Source: Polaribacter glomeratus
GTDB taxonomy: Bacteria; Bacteroidota; Bacteroidia; Flavobacteriales; Flavobacteriaceae
Length of the DNA stretch: 64,000 bases
Direction: 5' to 3'
Assembly: GCF_002954665.1 (NCBI RefSeq)
Contig: NZ_MSCM01000001.1
Location: 1,871,349 to 1,935,348, forward strand
Shown here: piece after piece, positions 25,389 through 36,059 of the stretch
Numbering within the stretch: position 1 is the first letter of the stretch
Layout of the letters: every line of letters starts with the position of its first letter
Translations under genes and position numbers: made by a program
Notes under the pieces: model-generated
Databases searched by the model: none
What the model saw: only the letters and a program-made list of their open reading frames with translations
Told to the model about the DNA's origin: nothing

Positions 25389-26052
25389 AAACAGAGTTTA
25401 ATTGATGCTGTTTAATTGCTTTTCTCGATAAGAAAATCCCCACCAATAAAGAAGCAAAGGCACCAATTATAGTTCCTGGTATAAAGTTAATAAACAAAAA
25501 GAAATCGTACGCCCCGTGAAAAAGTGTTGCCACTAATAAACCAAGTAAATTTAAGGTCCTTTTATTTTTAGAAAATTTTGCTTTACCCATAAAATACCCC
25601 ATTAAAATAGCAAAAGTTGCATGTGCAGGAACAGCTGTAAAAGCTCTTGTAATACCCGTTTCTACTCCATGCTGAAAAACATATAAAACGTTTTCTAATG
25701 CAGCAAAACCCATAGAAACCATTACAGCGTAAACGATGCCATCAAAAGGTTCGTTAAATTCTTTATTGGTTTGTGCGTAATATCTTACAATTATATATTT
25801 AGAAAACTCTTCAACCAAGGCAACTACAATAAATGCTTTTATAAATTGCTGAAAAACACTTTCATAGTCTGTTAATGTAAAAATAATACTGCCAACAATA
25901 CTTAAAATAAAAGTGATTAAAATACTTACAAAAGCACCTAAAAGAAAGTTTTTAAATAAAAAAAGAATTGGTTCTTTTTCAAATTTATCTTTAAAATAGA
26001 TATATAAAATTATTACCATAACGGGTGCTACAGCAAGAAGTAATAAACTCAT
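25378..26052 (-). CDS. PrsW-family intramembrane metalloprotease
   Basis: 224 residues, multi-pass. Conserved motifs of the PrsW/CAAX-protease-like clade are visible: FEKEP near the N-terminus, VALVEEFSKYIIV (EExxK), FDGIVYAVMVSMGFAALEN and HGAYDF. In Bacillus PrsW cleaves an anti-sigma factor; the target here is unknown. It follows ctlX with a 14-bp gap and is likely co-transcribed with it. Confidence 0.85.
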   Translation of the reverse strand: MSLLLLAVAPVMVIILYIYFKDKFEKEPILFLFKNFLLGAFVSILITFILSIVGSIIFTLTDYESVFQQFIKAFIVVALVEEFSKYIIVRYYAQTNKEFNEPFDGIVYAVMVSMGFAALENVLYVFQHGVETGITRAFTAVPAHATFAILMGYFMGKAKFSKNKRTLNLLGLLVATLFHGAYDFFLFINFIPGTIIGAFASLLVGIFLSRKAIKQHQLNSVFNI

Positions 26053-26066
26053 TTTATAAATCTATT

Positions 26067-27002
26067 TTAATTTTTTGGTAAAAAAACTTCTGCCATCATA
26101 CAACGAGCACTTCCACCGCCGCAAGCCTCAATTGTATCTAAAGAACTCGAAATTATTTTACAGTGCCTGTTAATTTGAGATTTTTGGCTCTGCGTTAAGC
26201 AATCATGTGCTGCCTGGCTCATCACTAAAAAAAGTTCGTCATTTGCTCCTTTTACTTGTAACATGTTACCTGCAAAATTATTTACTTGTTCTTCTGTAAT
26301 TTCAATTACTTGTTTTTTATCTTCCTTTAGACTTTTTAACACGTTTTTGCGTTCAGTTTTATCATCTATTGAAGACAAACAAACCACAGCAAAAGTTTCT
26401 GCAACACACATCATTACATTTGTATGATAAATTGCTTCTCTTTTATTTTCTACCGTTTGATAAGAGGTAAAAATAACCGGAGTATATTCAAAATCCTCAC
26501 AAAACTCTATAAATAAATCTTCGTCTGCTCTTGGAGACAAAGCGCAGTATGCCTTTTTATTTTCACGATCTAAAATCATGCTTCCTGTACCTTCTAAATA
26601 CACTTGCTCGTCTTCTGCAGAAGTATAATCGACAATATTCTCAATTAAAAAACCATTCTTTTCTAATTCTTCTAAAATGTCTTCTCTTCTTTCTAAGCGT
26701 CTATTTACAGCAAACATTGGATACATTGCTACAGTCGCATCCGCATGAAAAGAAACCCAGTTATTAGGAAAAATAGAATCTGGCGTATCTAATTCTTTTG
26801 TGTCTGATACTACAACCACTTCTACACCAAAACTTCTTAATTTTTCTACAAACGCATCAAACTCTTGTTGTGCTTTTTGATTCACTGTGGCTGGCAATAA
26901 ATCTTTTAAAACTTTTTGATAGTAATTATTTACCGCAGTTTGTTCGTTCATCCTAAAATTTACAGGACGAATCATTAAGATTGAATTTGTAGCTTGATGC
27001 AT
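26067..27002 (-). CDS. ctlX: CtlX-type citrulline/arginine-modifying hydrolase
   Basis: 311 residues of the guanidino-group-modifying superfamily (pentein fold). Motifs: MIRPVNFRMNEQTAVNNYYQ at the start, DSIFPNNWVSFH, EGTGSMILDR, YHTNVMM and the catalytic Cys in CGGGSARCMMAE near the C-terminus. It matches proteins named citrulline utilization hydrolase CtlX. Reaction predicted: hydrolysis of citrulline or a related ureido/guanidino compound. Own -7 promoter element at 27023-27030. Confidence 0.85.
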   Translation of the reverse strand: MHQATNSILMIRPVNFRMNEQTAVNNYYQKVLKDLLPATVNQKAQQEFDAFVEKLRSFGVEVVVVSDTKELDTPDSIFPNNWVSFHADATVAMYPMFAVNRRLERREDILEELEKNGFLIENIVDYTSAEDEQVYLEGTGSMILDRENKKAYCALSPRADEDLFIEFCEDFEYTPVIFTSYQTVENKREAIYHTNVMMCVAETFAVVCLSSIDDKTERKNVLKSLKEDKKQVIEITEEQVNNFAGNMLQVKGANDELFLVMSQAAHDCLTQSQKSQINRHCKIISSSLDTIEACGGGSARCMMAEVFLPKN

Positions 27003-27022
27003 ATCTATTTATTTGTTATTGG

Positions 27023-27030
27023 CAAAATTA
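27023..27030 (-). promoter_or_regulatory. -7 element of ctlX
   Basis: Minus strand TAATTTTG followed by C (27030-27023) matches TAnnTTTG and is 20 bp upstream of the ctlX ATG, giving a very short leader. No clear TTTG at -33. Confidence 0.45.
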
Positions 27031-27125
27031 AGTTTTTAAAAATGATTTTTAAGATCCTTGTCAAAAAAATTATAACATCCTATTTATTTTATATTAATGA
27101 GGTTAATTGTAGTTTAAATTTTAAC

Positions 27126-27163
27126 TAAAAAAAAGCTACATTTTTTTTGTAGCTTTTTTTTTA
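27126..27163 (-). terminator. Terminator after the His-rich protein gene
   Basis: Long A/T-rich hairpin with a GCTACA/TGTAGC core flanked by runs of eight or more A and T. It lies between the stop at 27189 and the ctlX promoter, so it most likely ends the minus-strand transcript of the upstream gene. Confidence 0.7.
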
Positions 27164-27188
27164 GTTCTGGTAGATCTTAGTTTCTTAA

Positions 27189-27632
27189 TTAGAAAATTCC
27201 TAAAGATACTCTTGGCGTTCTAATTTGCACTCTTGTTTCTGCAGGCCTACTATAAGGTCTTCTTTCTTGATGATAAGACGCTTGATAATAAAAAACTACA
27301 TGAGAATGATAATAACGACTGTGATGACAATGATTATTACAATTTTTAGAATGTGCTGCATACGCATCTCTTTTACCATTCATGTAGGCTTCGTGCGCAA
27401 TACTATCTTTTTCTTTTAAATCTTCTTCATAGTGTTTTTGTTCTTTCCAAAATTTTCTTTCTTCGGATTTTGATGTAGCTTTAAAGTTTTGCTCAAATTT
27501 TGCATCTTCATTGGCTCTTTTCTGATAATAACTTTTTAAATCCTCTTTTGAAGTTTTTTTTGCTTCTTGAGAAAAAACGAAAGTTGCTGAAATAAAGATA
27601 ATTATAGTAAAAATAGATTTTATTGTTTTCAT
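27189..27632 (-). CDS. Small secreted His/Tyr-rich protein, unknown
   Basis: 147 residues. Signal peptide with cleavage near VFSQ, then a highly charged helical stretch (about 25-85, many Lys/Glu) and a His/Tyr-rich segment (NCNNHCHHSRYYHSHVVFYY) around 97-116, finishing in RVSLGIF. The His cluster might bind metal. No known family recognised. It lies alone between terminators and between the two guanidino-modifying enzymes. Confidence 0.65.
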   Translation of the reverse strand: MKTIKSIFTIIIFISATFVFSQEAKKTSKEDLKSYYQKRANEDAKFEQNFKATSKSEERKFWKEQKHYEEDLKEKDSIAHEAYMNGKRDAYAAHSKNCNNHCHHSRYYHSHVVFYYQASYHQERRPYSRPAETRVQIRTPRVSLGIF

Positions 27633-27738
27633 AATAATCGTTTTATATAGTTAACAAATGTTTTACTGTTACTAGTATTAAAACAATTATAATATCTTTT
27701 ACCCTACCAAGAATGTAAGATAAATTTATAAATACAAT

Positions 27739-28653
27739 TTAATCTCTAATTAAAGGCATTGTAGAACAACGCAATAATCCTTCTTGTTTTGCAATTTCTG
27801 TATAAGGTACTTCTTCAACGGTAAAACCTTTATCCCTTAACCAAGTATTTAAACGTGTAAAGTTTTGTTCAGAGATAATTACTTCTTCAGAAATTGAAAA
27901 AACATTACTGTTCATGTTATACATTTCATCTTTAGTAATTTCGAACACATTCTCCTTTCCAAAATAATTTAACAACCATTCATATTCTCTCTCAATTAAA
28001 AACCCGTTTTTATGCAAAATAGCTTTATTTTTCCCAATTGGTTGAAAACAACAATCTAAATGTAACGCATTATCTTTGGGTTCATTATTCGATTTTCTTA
28101 ACTCAAAAGGTTTCACAATTTTATCAGGAAACAATTCTTGTAAAGCAATTACTGCATCCATATTTGTACGAGCTGTAATATAATCTGCATAATCAGCTCC
28201 AGAATACGTGCCTACAAAAATATACTCATTCCAAGGCATTACATCACCACCTTCAACATGGCATTCTTTTGGCAATTGGATAATATTTTCATCATCAATC
28301 TGCTCCAAAACATGTTTAATTGCTAAGTATTCTTTTTCTCTATCGGGTAAAATATTTGCTTTTATCAATTTATTTTCAATCACAAAAGCGATATCTCTTG
28401 AAAAAATTTGATTATAATTTTGAAGAATAGTGGGTCTAAAAACTTCTACATTGTATTTTTCAAAAACTTTAGCAACAGCATCCATTTCTAAAATCATATC
28501 TTCTTCTTTTGGATACGTGCCTGCCAAAACATGCTGAATACTTTTAGGATCGTAACAGTCTTCTACTTTTGGAACGGGTCCAATACTTTTGGCAGTTCCT
28601 AAAATTACAGACCTTAGTCTTGAAGTTTCATTTTGAATATTAAGTTGTAACAT
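27739..28653 (-). CDS. Arginine deiminase/dimethylargininase superfamily protein
   Basis: 304 residues of the pentein fold: GPVPKVEDCYDPKS, FSRDIAFVIEN, CHVEGGDVMPW, LHLDCCFQPIG (His of the triad) and a C-terminal CSTMPLIRD with the likely nucleophile Cys. Candidate activities are arginine or methylarginine hydrolysis or amidinotransfer; I cannot choose. It is transcribed just downstream of the gltA terminator. The superfamily relative CtlX is two genes further on. Confidence 0.8.
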   Translation of the reverse strand: MLQLNIQNETSRLRSVILGTAKSIGPVPKVEDCYDPKSIQHVLAGTYPKEEDMILEMDAVAKVFEKYNVEVFRPTILQNYNQIFSRDIAFVIENKLIKANILPDREKEYLAIKHVLEQIDDENIIQLPKECHVEGGDVMPWNEYIFVGTYSGADYADYITARTNMDAVIALQELFPDKIVKPFELRKSNNEPKDNALHLDCCFQPIGKNKAILHKNGFLIEREYEWLLNYFGKENVFEITKDEMYNMNSNVFSISEEVIISEQNFTRLNTWLRDKGFTVEEVPYTEIAKQEGLLRCSTMPLIRD

Positions 28654-28670
28654 ATTTCTAAATCTATAAA

Positions 28671-28697
28671 AAAGGCTTCATAAATTATGAAGCCTTT
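28671..28697 (-). terminator. gltA terminator
   Basis: 12-bp stem AAAGGCTTCATA (28671-28682) with TATGAAGCCTTT (28686-28697), 3-base loop, and A-run to the left giving U on the minus strand. It ends only 18 bp before the next gene's start codon, so that gene's promoter must overlap it. Confidence 0.85.
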
Positions 28698-28725
28698 AAT
28701 TTTTTAGTAAAAATAATCTATTTTT

Positions 28726-30012
28726 TTATCTTTTCTCTAATTCTATGAAACCTCTTTCTGTTTCACCAACATAAATTTGACGAGGTCTACCTATAGGTTC
28801 TTTATTTAATCTCATTTCTCTCCATTGCGCTATCCAACCTGGTAAACGTCCTAGAGCAAACATTACTGTAAACATATCTACAGGAATACCCATAGCTCTG
28901 TATATGATACCTGAATAAAAATCTACATTTGGATATAGTTTTCTTTCAACAAAATAAGGATCATTTAAAGCTTCTTTCTCTAATGCTTTCGCAATCTCTA
29001 AAATTGGATCTTCAACTCCTAAATCATTTAAAACTTCATCTGCAGCTTTTTTGATAATTTTTGCTCTTGGATCAAAGTTTTTATAAACTCTATGTCCAAA
29101 ACCCATCAATCTAAAAGGATCCTCTTTATCTTTAGCTTTCGCCATATATTTATCTGTATCACCGCCATCTGCCTGAATTGCTTCTAACATTTCTAAAACT
29201 GCCTGATTTGCACCTCCGTGAAGTGGCCCCCAAAGTGCAGAAATCCCTGCTGATAAAGAAGAAAATAAACCTACATGAGAAGAACCTGCAATTCTAACTG
29301 TAGATGTAGAACAGTTTTGTTCGTGATCTGCATGTAGAATTAATAGTTTATCTAAAGCATTTTTTACAATAGGGTTTATTACATAATCTTCATTTGGTTG
29401 TTCAAACATCATTTTTAAGATATTTTCTACATAACCCAAAGATTTAGATCCATAATTTAAAGGTAAACCTTGTTTTTTACGCATTGTCCAAGCTACTAAA
29501 ACAGGAAATTTACCCATTATTTTAACTACAGAATTATACATATCTTCTTCTGAATCTACATTTACTGAAGAAGGATTAAATGCTGTTAATGCACTTGTTA
29601 ATGATGACAAGACACCCATTGGATGCGCTGTTTTTGGAAAAGCATCAATAATCTTTTTAATATCGTCATCAACAAGAGATTGCGCTTTTATATCTGAATG
29701 AAATTTATCTAACTGAACTTTGTTTGGTAAATTCCCAAAAATTAGCGCAAATGCAACTTCTAAAAAATCTGCCTTTTCTGCTAATTCTTCAATTGCAAAA
29801 CCTCTGTATCTTAAAATACCTTTTTCACCATCTAAAAAAGTAATAGCGCTTTCACAAGAACCCGTATTTTTATATCCAGGATCTATCGTTATTACACCAT
29901 TTGTTACTTCTCTTAATTTTTTAATATCAATGGCAACTTCATTCTCTGTTCCCTTGATTAAAGGAAATTCATATGTATTATCTCCAATTTGTAATTTTGC
30001 TATATCTGACAT
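28726..30012 (-). CDS. gltA: Citrate synthase
   Basis: 428 residues, full length. Condenses oxaloacetate and acetyl-CoA in the TCA cycle. Active-site regions are intact: HADHEQNCSTSTVRIAGS, the His in WGPLHGGANQAVLEML, GFGHRVYKNFDPRAK and the Asp/Arg near KLYPNVDFYSGI. The N-terminal beta domain (residues 1-50) is that of the long type II (hexameric) enzymes. Monocistronic: own terminator at 28671-28697 and a promoter-like TATCTTCG 35 bp upstream. Confidence 0.97.
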   Translation of the reverse strand: MSDIAKLQIGDNTYEFPLIKGTENEVAIDIKKLREVTNGVITIDPGYKNTGSCESAITFLDGEKGILRYRGFAIEELAEKADFLEVAFALIFGNLPNKVQLDKFHSDIKAQSLVDDDIKKIIDAFPKTAHPMGVLSSLTSALTAFNPSSVNVDSEEDMYNSVVKIMGKFPVLVAWTMRKKQGLPLNYGSKSLGYVENILKMMFEQPNEDYVINPIVKNALDKLLILHADHEQNCSTSTVRIAGSSHVGLFSSLSAGISALWGPLHGGANQAVLEMLEAIQADGGDTDKYMAKAKDKEDPFRLMGFGHRVYKNFDPRAKIIKKAADEVLNDLGVEDPILEIAKALEKEALNDPYFVERKLYPNVDFYSGIIYRAMGIPVDMFTVMFALGRLPGWIAQWREMRLNKEPIGRPRQIYVGETERGFIELEKR

Positions 30013-30046
30013 TTATGATAATTTTTTAACTATTTGTTCAATTTTA

Positions 30047-30054
30047 CGAAGATA
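30047..30054 (-). promoter_or_regulatory. Possible -7 element of gltA
   Basis: Minus strand TATCTTCG (30054-30047) differs from TAnnTTTG by one base. It is 34 bp upstream of the gltA ATG. No clear -33 element. Weak support. Confidence 0.3.
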
Positions 30055-30138
30055 TCATTTTTAAAGGGATTTTAAAAGTGAACATTGATAGATTTTTAAT
30101 ATTTTAAGATAAAATTAGCTTATTCATTATATAACAAA

Positions 30139-30168
30139 AAAGCACCTCATAGAACTATGAGGTGCTTT
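30139..30168 (-). terminator. eno terminator
   Basis: Perfect 14-bp stem AAAGCACCTCATAG (30139-30152) with CTATGAGGTGCTTT (30155-30168), 2-base apex, A-run on the left forming the U-tract for the minus strand. It lies 20 bp after the eno stop. Confidence 0.88.
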
Positions 30169-30187
30169 AAATGTTTTAATTAAGCTT

Positions 30188-31489
<1,302 letters not shown>

Positions 31490-31600
31490 TTAATTAATTT
31501 ATTTTTTATCTGATGCTAAATTACGAAATGTAGAAAGGATTTAATAATTTGTCTTAAATTAATTACGAAAACGTTTGCTAAACTTAAATTTAAGGTGCAA

Positions 31601-31628
31601 AAAAAACCCACTCAATAAATTGAGTGGG
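31601..31628 (-). terminator. carA terminator
   Basis: 9-bp stem CCCACTCAA (31607-31615) with TTGAGTGGG (31620-31628), TAAA loop, preceded on the plus strand by an A-run at 31599-31606 that is the U-tract on the minus strand. 113 bp beyond the carA stop. Confidence 0.8.
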
Positions 31629-31741
31629 AAAATTGCTATGAAAAAGAATGTGATTTTTACATCACATTATAAAAGTAATATATATAAGTTGTTTAATTAT
31701 TAATAAATTGTTAAAAAACAAGAACGTATCGATGAGTAACC

Positions 31742-32866
31742 CTAAAGTAACGACAAGACTTTTTTGGCTTGGTTGATATTGCTAATAAACTCGTCAAATA
31801 AATACTCAGAATCATGCGGACCAGGACTTGCTTCAGGATGATATTGTACTGAAAACACATTCTTATTTTTCATTCTAATACCAGCTACTGTATGATCATT
31901 TAAATGAACATGTGTAATTTCTATATCATCATTTGCCTCAGTTTCCGCCCTATTTATAGCAAAACCATGGTTTTGAGAAGTAATCTCACCTTTTCCTGTA
32001 ATTAAATTTTTTACGGGATGATTAATTCCCCTATGACCATTATGCATTTTGTAAGTCGATATTCCGTTTGCTAAGGCAATTACTTGATGACCTAAACAGA
32101 TACCAAATAAAGGTAAATCTCTATTAATAATTTCTTTAGCTAAAGTCTGTGCTTCTAACAAAGGTTCTGGGTCTCCAGGACCATTTGAAATAAAGTAACC
32201 ATCCGGATTAAAAGCAGACAAATCTTCAAAACTTGCATTATAAGGAAAAACCTTTATACACGCTCCTCTCTTTATAAAATTTCTTAAAATATTCTTTTTG
32301 ATTCCGATGTCTAAAGCAGCTATTCGGATAGTCGCATTTTCATCCCCAACAAAATAAGACTCTTTTGTTGATACTTTTGATGCAAGTTCTAAACCTTCCA
32401 TACTTGGCACTTCGGCGAGTAATTTTTTAAGCTCTTCAATATTGTCAACTTCTGTAGAAATAATTGCATTCATTGCTCCATTGTCTCGAATATATGCTAC
32501 TAAAGCTCTTGTATCTACATCAGATATTGCAACAACATTGTGTTTTGTAAACCAATCTTTTAAATTCCCGTCAGAGTCTACTCTTGAATGGGTAAAACTA
32601 AAATTTCTACAAATCAATCCAGAAATTTTAATTCCGTCAGATTCTACTTCGTCATTATTGATTCCGTAGTTTCCAATATGTGCATTTGTAGCTACTAATA
32701 ATTGACCAAAATAAGAAGGGTCTGTAAAAATTTCTTGATAACCAGTCATTCCTGTGTTAAAACAAATTTCTCCAGATGATGTACCTTCTATTCCAACAGA
32801 TTTTCCATAAAAAATTGTTCCGTCTGCTAATAAAACTAATGCTTTTTTACGCGTTTGATATTTCAT
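31742..32866 (-). CDS. carA: Carbamoyl-phosphate synthase small subunit
   Basis: 374 residues. The N-terminal CarA domain (GKSVGIEGTSSGEICFNTGM, DPSYFGQLL) is followed by a class I glutamine amidotransferase domain (about 185-374) with the nucleophile Cys in FGICLGHQVIAL and the His/Glu of VQYHPEASPGPHDS. It releases ammonia from glutamine for the large subunit (CarB), feeding pyrimidine and arginine synthesis. carB is not adjacent here. Confidence 0.97.
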   Translation of the reverse strand: MKYQTRKKALVLLADGTIFYGKSVGIEGTSSGEICFNTGMTGYQEIFTDPSYFGQLLVATNAHIGNYGINNDEVESDGIKISGLICRNFSFTHSRVDSDGNLKDWFTKHNVVAISDVDTRALVAYIRDNGAMNAIISTEVDNIEELKKLLAEVPSMEGLELASKVSTKESYFVGDENATIRIAALDIGIKKNILRNFIKRGACIKVFPYNASFEDLSAFNPDGYFISNGPGDPEPLLEAQTLAKEIINRDLPLFGICLGHQVIALANGISTYKMHNGHRGINHPVKNLITGKGEITSQNHGFAINRAETEANDDIEITHVHLNDHTVAGIRMKNKNVFSVQYHPEASPGPHDSEYLFDEFISNINQAKKVLSLL

Positions 32867-32937
32867 TTATTCGTGTTATTTTTTGATAGAATAAGAAGTG
32901 AAAATGTTAAAATTAGTCTTGTATCTATTTCAGTAAA

Positions 32938-33624
32938 TTATAGTTCCTTATAAATTTGAAAAATTTTTGCTAAATCTTCATCCTTTTTTGTAGATAAATT
33001 ATTTTTTGAAATAATCTTTTTTATAATAGATGCATCATCTCCAAAAAGCTTTAAAAAATGTTTCTTTTTTAGTTCAATCTCTTTTAAACCATCCTTTGAG
33101 TTAAAAAAATATTGGGTTTTCAAAACTAATTCATCCTGTTTATATGAATTTGTAAAGGGGTCTTTCACACCCTTTTTAATTGTTTTTACACTCTTCTTTA
33201 AAACCTCTTTACCTTTTCCATAGGCAATTAACTCATAATAACCAAAACTCTTATCGGCCTCATAAAGTTTAAAAGTAGTGTTATTAACGTTAATTTGTTT
33301 GATAGTATTTACATTAAATATGAAAATAGAATCAGCTGAAATTTTTGTTACAAACCGCTGTTCCTTAGTATCATAATTTATATTTTTTATATTAAATTTT
33401 TTACCATCACCTGAAATAATTTTGGCTAAATTTACCCAGTTGTCAAATAAATAATAATTTCCTTTAATTTTTACATCCGAACTTGCTCTAACCCATAAAC
33501 CTGTATTTCCACCATTTAAATCTCCAACAACATCTAATCTTGAATTAAATTCATCACTAGTTTCTTGAGAGAAAATAAAAGAAGAAAATACCAACATCAA
33601 AAATAAAAAAATAAAACTTTTCAT
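32938..33624 (-). CDS. Secreted protein of unknown function
   Basis: 228 residues with a clear signal peptide (MKSFIFLFLMLVFSSFIFSQ). The mature part is rich in Lys and Phe with alternating strands (GNYYLFDNWVNLAKII, IFNVNTIKQINVNNTTFKLY) and a helical end. I recognise no family. It sits between rplQ and carA and has its own promoter element (33645-33652), so it is probably not part of the ribosomal operon. Confidence 0.7.
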   Translation of the reverse strand: MKSFIFLFLMLVFSSFIFSQETSDEFNSRLDVVGDLNGGNTGLWVRASSDVKIKGNYYLFDNWVNLAKIISGDGKKFNIKNINYDTKEQRFVTKISADSIFIFNVNTIKQINVNNTTFKLYEADKSFGYYELIAYGKGKEVLKKSVKTIKKGVKDPFTNSYKQDELVLKTQYFFNSKDGLKEIELKKKHFLKLFGDDASIIKKIISKNNLSTKKDEDLAKIFQIYKEL

Positions 33625-33644
33625 AATATAAATTTTTAGTTAAT

Positions 33645-33652
33645 CAAATATA
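33645..33652 (-). promoter_or_regulatory. -7 element of the secreted-protein gene
   Basis: Minus strand TATATTTG (33652-33645) matches TAnnTTTG, 20 bp before the ATG at 33624. The -33 position would fall inside the rplQ terminator, where a near match (GTTTA) is found. Confidence 0.5.
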
Positions 33653-33654
33653 AT

Positions 33655-33687
33655 AAAAAAGGGATAAACGTAAACGCTTATCCCTTT
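33655..33687 (-). terminator. Terminator of the ribosomal super-operon
   Basis: 10-bp stem AAAGGGATAA (33658-33667) with TTATCCCTTT (33678-33687), 10-base loop, A-run at its left edge. Located 26 bp after the rplQ stop, marking the end of the alpha operon. Confidence 0.82.
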
Positions 33688-33713
33688 GATATAATTTAAA
33701 AAATTTTCATTTT

Positions 33714-34187
33714 TTATTCTTCAGATTTTTTTTCTGATGTTGAGCCTTCAACTTGAGCATCATCCGCTTTTTTGCTTCTTCCTCTACGAGTTGTTTTCTT
33801 AGCTTTGGTTCCATTAGGATTGTAAATTTCATTATAGTCAACAAATTCTACCATTGCCATCGGAGCATTATCTCCTTGACGATTACCTAATTTGATGATA
33901 CGTAAATATCCTCCTGGTCTATCTGCTACTTTAACTGAAATTTCTTTAAATAACTCTGTAACTGCAAATTTATCACGTAAATAAGCAAATACAATACGTC
34001 TGTTGTGTGTAGTATCCGACTTAGATTTTGTAATAATTGGTTCTGCGAATAAACGTAAAGCTTTCGCTTTAGCTACAGTGGTATTTATACGCTTGTGCTC
34101 TATTAAGGAACAAGTCATATTTGCTAACATCGCCTTTCTATGCGCTGTTTTTCTACCTAAATGATTGAATTTTTTTCCGTGTCTCAT
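33714..34187 (-). CDS. rplQ: 50S ribosomal protein L17
   Basis: 157 residues. L17 core (residues 1-125: [40 protein letters not shown]) plus a C-terminal Lys/Ser/Glu-rich tail of about 30 residues ([21 protein letters not shown]) that lengthens it beyond the usual 120 and is common in Bacteroidota. Last gene of the cluster, directly before the terminator. Confidence 0.97.
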   Translation of the reverse strand: MRHGKKFNHLGRKTAHRKAMLANMTCSLIEHKRINTTVAKAKALRLFAEPIITKSKSDTTHNRRIVFAYLRDKFAVTELFKEISVKVADRPGGYLRIIKLGNRQGDNAPMAMVEFVDYNEIYNPNGTKAKKTTRRGRSKKADDAQVEGSTSEKKSEE

Positions 34188-34247
34188 GACGTTTGTTTTA
34201 TACTTTCATCTTGCATCTACTCATTTTGAGGAGCAAAATATGAAAGA

Positions 34248-35240
34248 TTAATCTCTATCTAATTTGTATTTTGTTAAATCCATTCCAAAGTTTAAACCTT
34301 TAACAATAACTAATTCTTCTAGTTCTGTTAATGATTTTTTACCAAAATTACGGAACTTCATTAAATCACTTTTGTTAAAAGAAACTAAATCTCCTAATGT
34401 ATCTACCTCCGCGGCTTTTAAACAATTTAAAGCTCTAACAGATAAATCCATATCGATTAATCTAGTTTTTAATAACTGACGCATGTGTAATGATTCTTCA
34501 TCATACGTTTCTGTTTGTGCAATTTCGTCTGCCTCTAAAGTGATACGCTCATCAGAGAATAACATAAAGTGGTGAATTAGAATTTTTGCAGCTTCAGTCA
34601 ATGCTTCTTTTGGATTGATTGATCCATCAGTATCGATATCGAAAACTAATTTTTCATAATCCGTTTTTTGTTCTACACGAAAATTTTCGATTGCATATTT
34701 TACGTTCTTAATTGGCGTGTAAATAGAATCTGTAAATATTGTTCCTATAGGTGCAGTAGCTTTCTTATTTTCTTCTGCAGGCACAAATCCTCTACCTTTT
34801 TCTATTGTAATTTCTGCATTTAACTTAACAGATTTATCCATATTACAGATTACTAAATCTGGATTCAATACTTGAAAACCTGAAATAAATTTCTGTAAAT
34901 CTCCAGCAGTGAATTGCTCTTGACCAGATACTGATATAGAAACAGTTTCTCTATCCGTTTCTTCTATTTGTTTCTTAAAACGTACTTGTTTTAAGTTTAA
35001 TATAATTTCTGTAACATCTTCTACGATTCCTGAAACAGTAGAAAATTCATGTTCTACACCATCAATTCTTAATGATGTAATTGCAAATCCTTCTAATGAA
35101 GATAAAAGTACTCTTCTTAGGGCGTTACCTACTGTTAAACCAAAACCAGGTTCTAGAGGTCTAAATTCAAATCTACCAGAAAAATCTGTAGATTCAATCA
35201 TTATAACCTTATCCGGTTTTTGAAAATTTAAAATTGCCAT
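34248..35240 (-). CDS. rpoA: RNA polymerase subunit alpha
   Basis: 330 residues from ATG 35240 ([12 protein letters not shown]); the frame goes back to 35261 but adds only seven residues not found in the family. N-terminal assembly domain ([20 protein letters not shown]) and a C-terminal domain (about 255-325: [20 protein letters not shown]) that contacts upstream DNA and activators are both present. In the alpha operon between rpsD and rplQ, as usual. Confidence 0.98.
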   Translation of the reverse strand: MAILNFQKPDKVIMIESTDFSGRFEFRPLEPGFGLTVGNALRRVLLSSLEGFAITSLRIDGVEHEFSTVSGIVEDVTEIILNLKQVRFKKQIEETDRETVSISVSGQEQFTAGDLQKFISGFQVLNPDLVICNMDKSVKLNAEITIEKGRGFVPAEENKKATAPIGTIFTDSIYTPIKNVKYAIENFRVEQKTDYEKLVFDIDTDGSINPKEALTEAAKILIHHFMLFSDERITLEADEIAQTETYDEESLHMRQLLKTRLIDMDLSVRALNCLKAAEVDTLGDLVSFNKSDLMKFRNFGKKSLTELEELVIVKGLNFGMDLTKYKLDRD

Positions 35241-35333
35241 TTTCTTCGTTTTAATTGACATTTAGTTGCGCGGTTTATAAGTGTGAAGAAATTAATATAA
35301 ACCCTTTGGCTAAATCTCAATATGATTAATTTA

Positions 35334-35939
35334 TTACTTAGAATATAATTCTACGATTAATTGCTCTTTGATATTTTCTGGAATTTGTAATCTTTCTGGT
35401 ACTTTAACAAAAGTTCCAGTTTTTGTGTCTAAATTCCATGTTAACCACTCAAATACATTACTATTTGAAGCTAATGCATTATCAATAGCTTGTAAAGATT
35501 TAGATTTCTCTCTTACCGCAACAACATCACCTTCTTGTAAACTATAAGATGGAATATTAACGATTTCACCATTAACGGTGATATGTCTGTGAGAAACTAA
35601 TTGACGCGCTCCGCTTCTAGAGTTTGAAACACCCATTCTATAAACTACATTATCTAAACGAGATTCACATAATTGTAATAAGATTTCACCTGTAATTCCA
35701 GATGCAGCTTGCGCTTTCTTAAATAAATTACTGAATTGACGCTCTAAAATACCATAAGTATATTTAGCTTTTTGCTTCTCCATTAATTGAGTAGCGTATT
35801 CAGATTTTTTACCTCTTCTTCTCGCATTTCCATGCTGTCCTGGTGGGTAATTTCTTTTTTCGAAGTTTTTATCTTCTCCAAATATTGCTTCGCCAAATTT
35901 ACGAGCAATTTTAGTTTTTGGTCCTGTGTATCTTGCCAT
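35334..35939 (-). CDS. rpsD: 30S ribosomal protein S4
   Basis: 201 residues. S4 N-terminal domain then an S4 RNA-binding domain ([39 protein letters not shown]). The N-terminus lacks the four zinc Cys residues (only [18 protein letters not shown]), the zinc-free form. Primary 16S-binding protein; in E. coli it represses the alpha operon. Confidence 0.97.
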   Translation of the reverse strand: MARYTGPKTKIARKFGEAIFGEDKNFEKRNYPPGQHGNARRRGKKSEYATQLMEKQKAKYTYGILERQFSNLFKKAQAASGITGEILLQLCESRLDNVVYRMGVSNSRSGARQLVSHRHITVNGEIVNIPSYSLQEGDVVAVREKSKSLQAIDNALASNSNVFEWLTWNLDTKTGTFVKVPERLQIPENIKEQLIVELYSK

Positions 35940-36059
35940 TTTGTTTTTGTTATAAATAGGGATTATGAATTAAGGCTTTCTCCTTCGATAATCTTATAAG
36001 TCCTACTTTGTTAAAATATAAATTAAATTAATAAAAATAAAAGTTTAAGCTAGTTCAGC

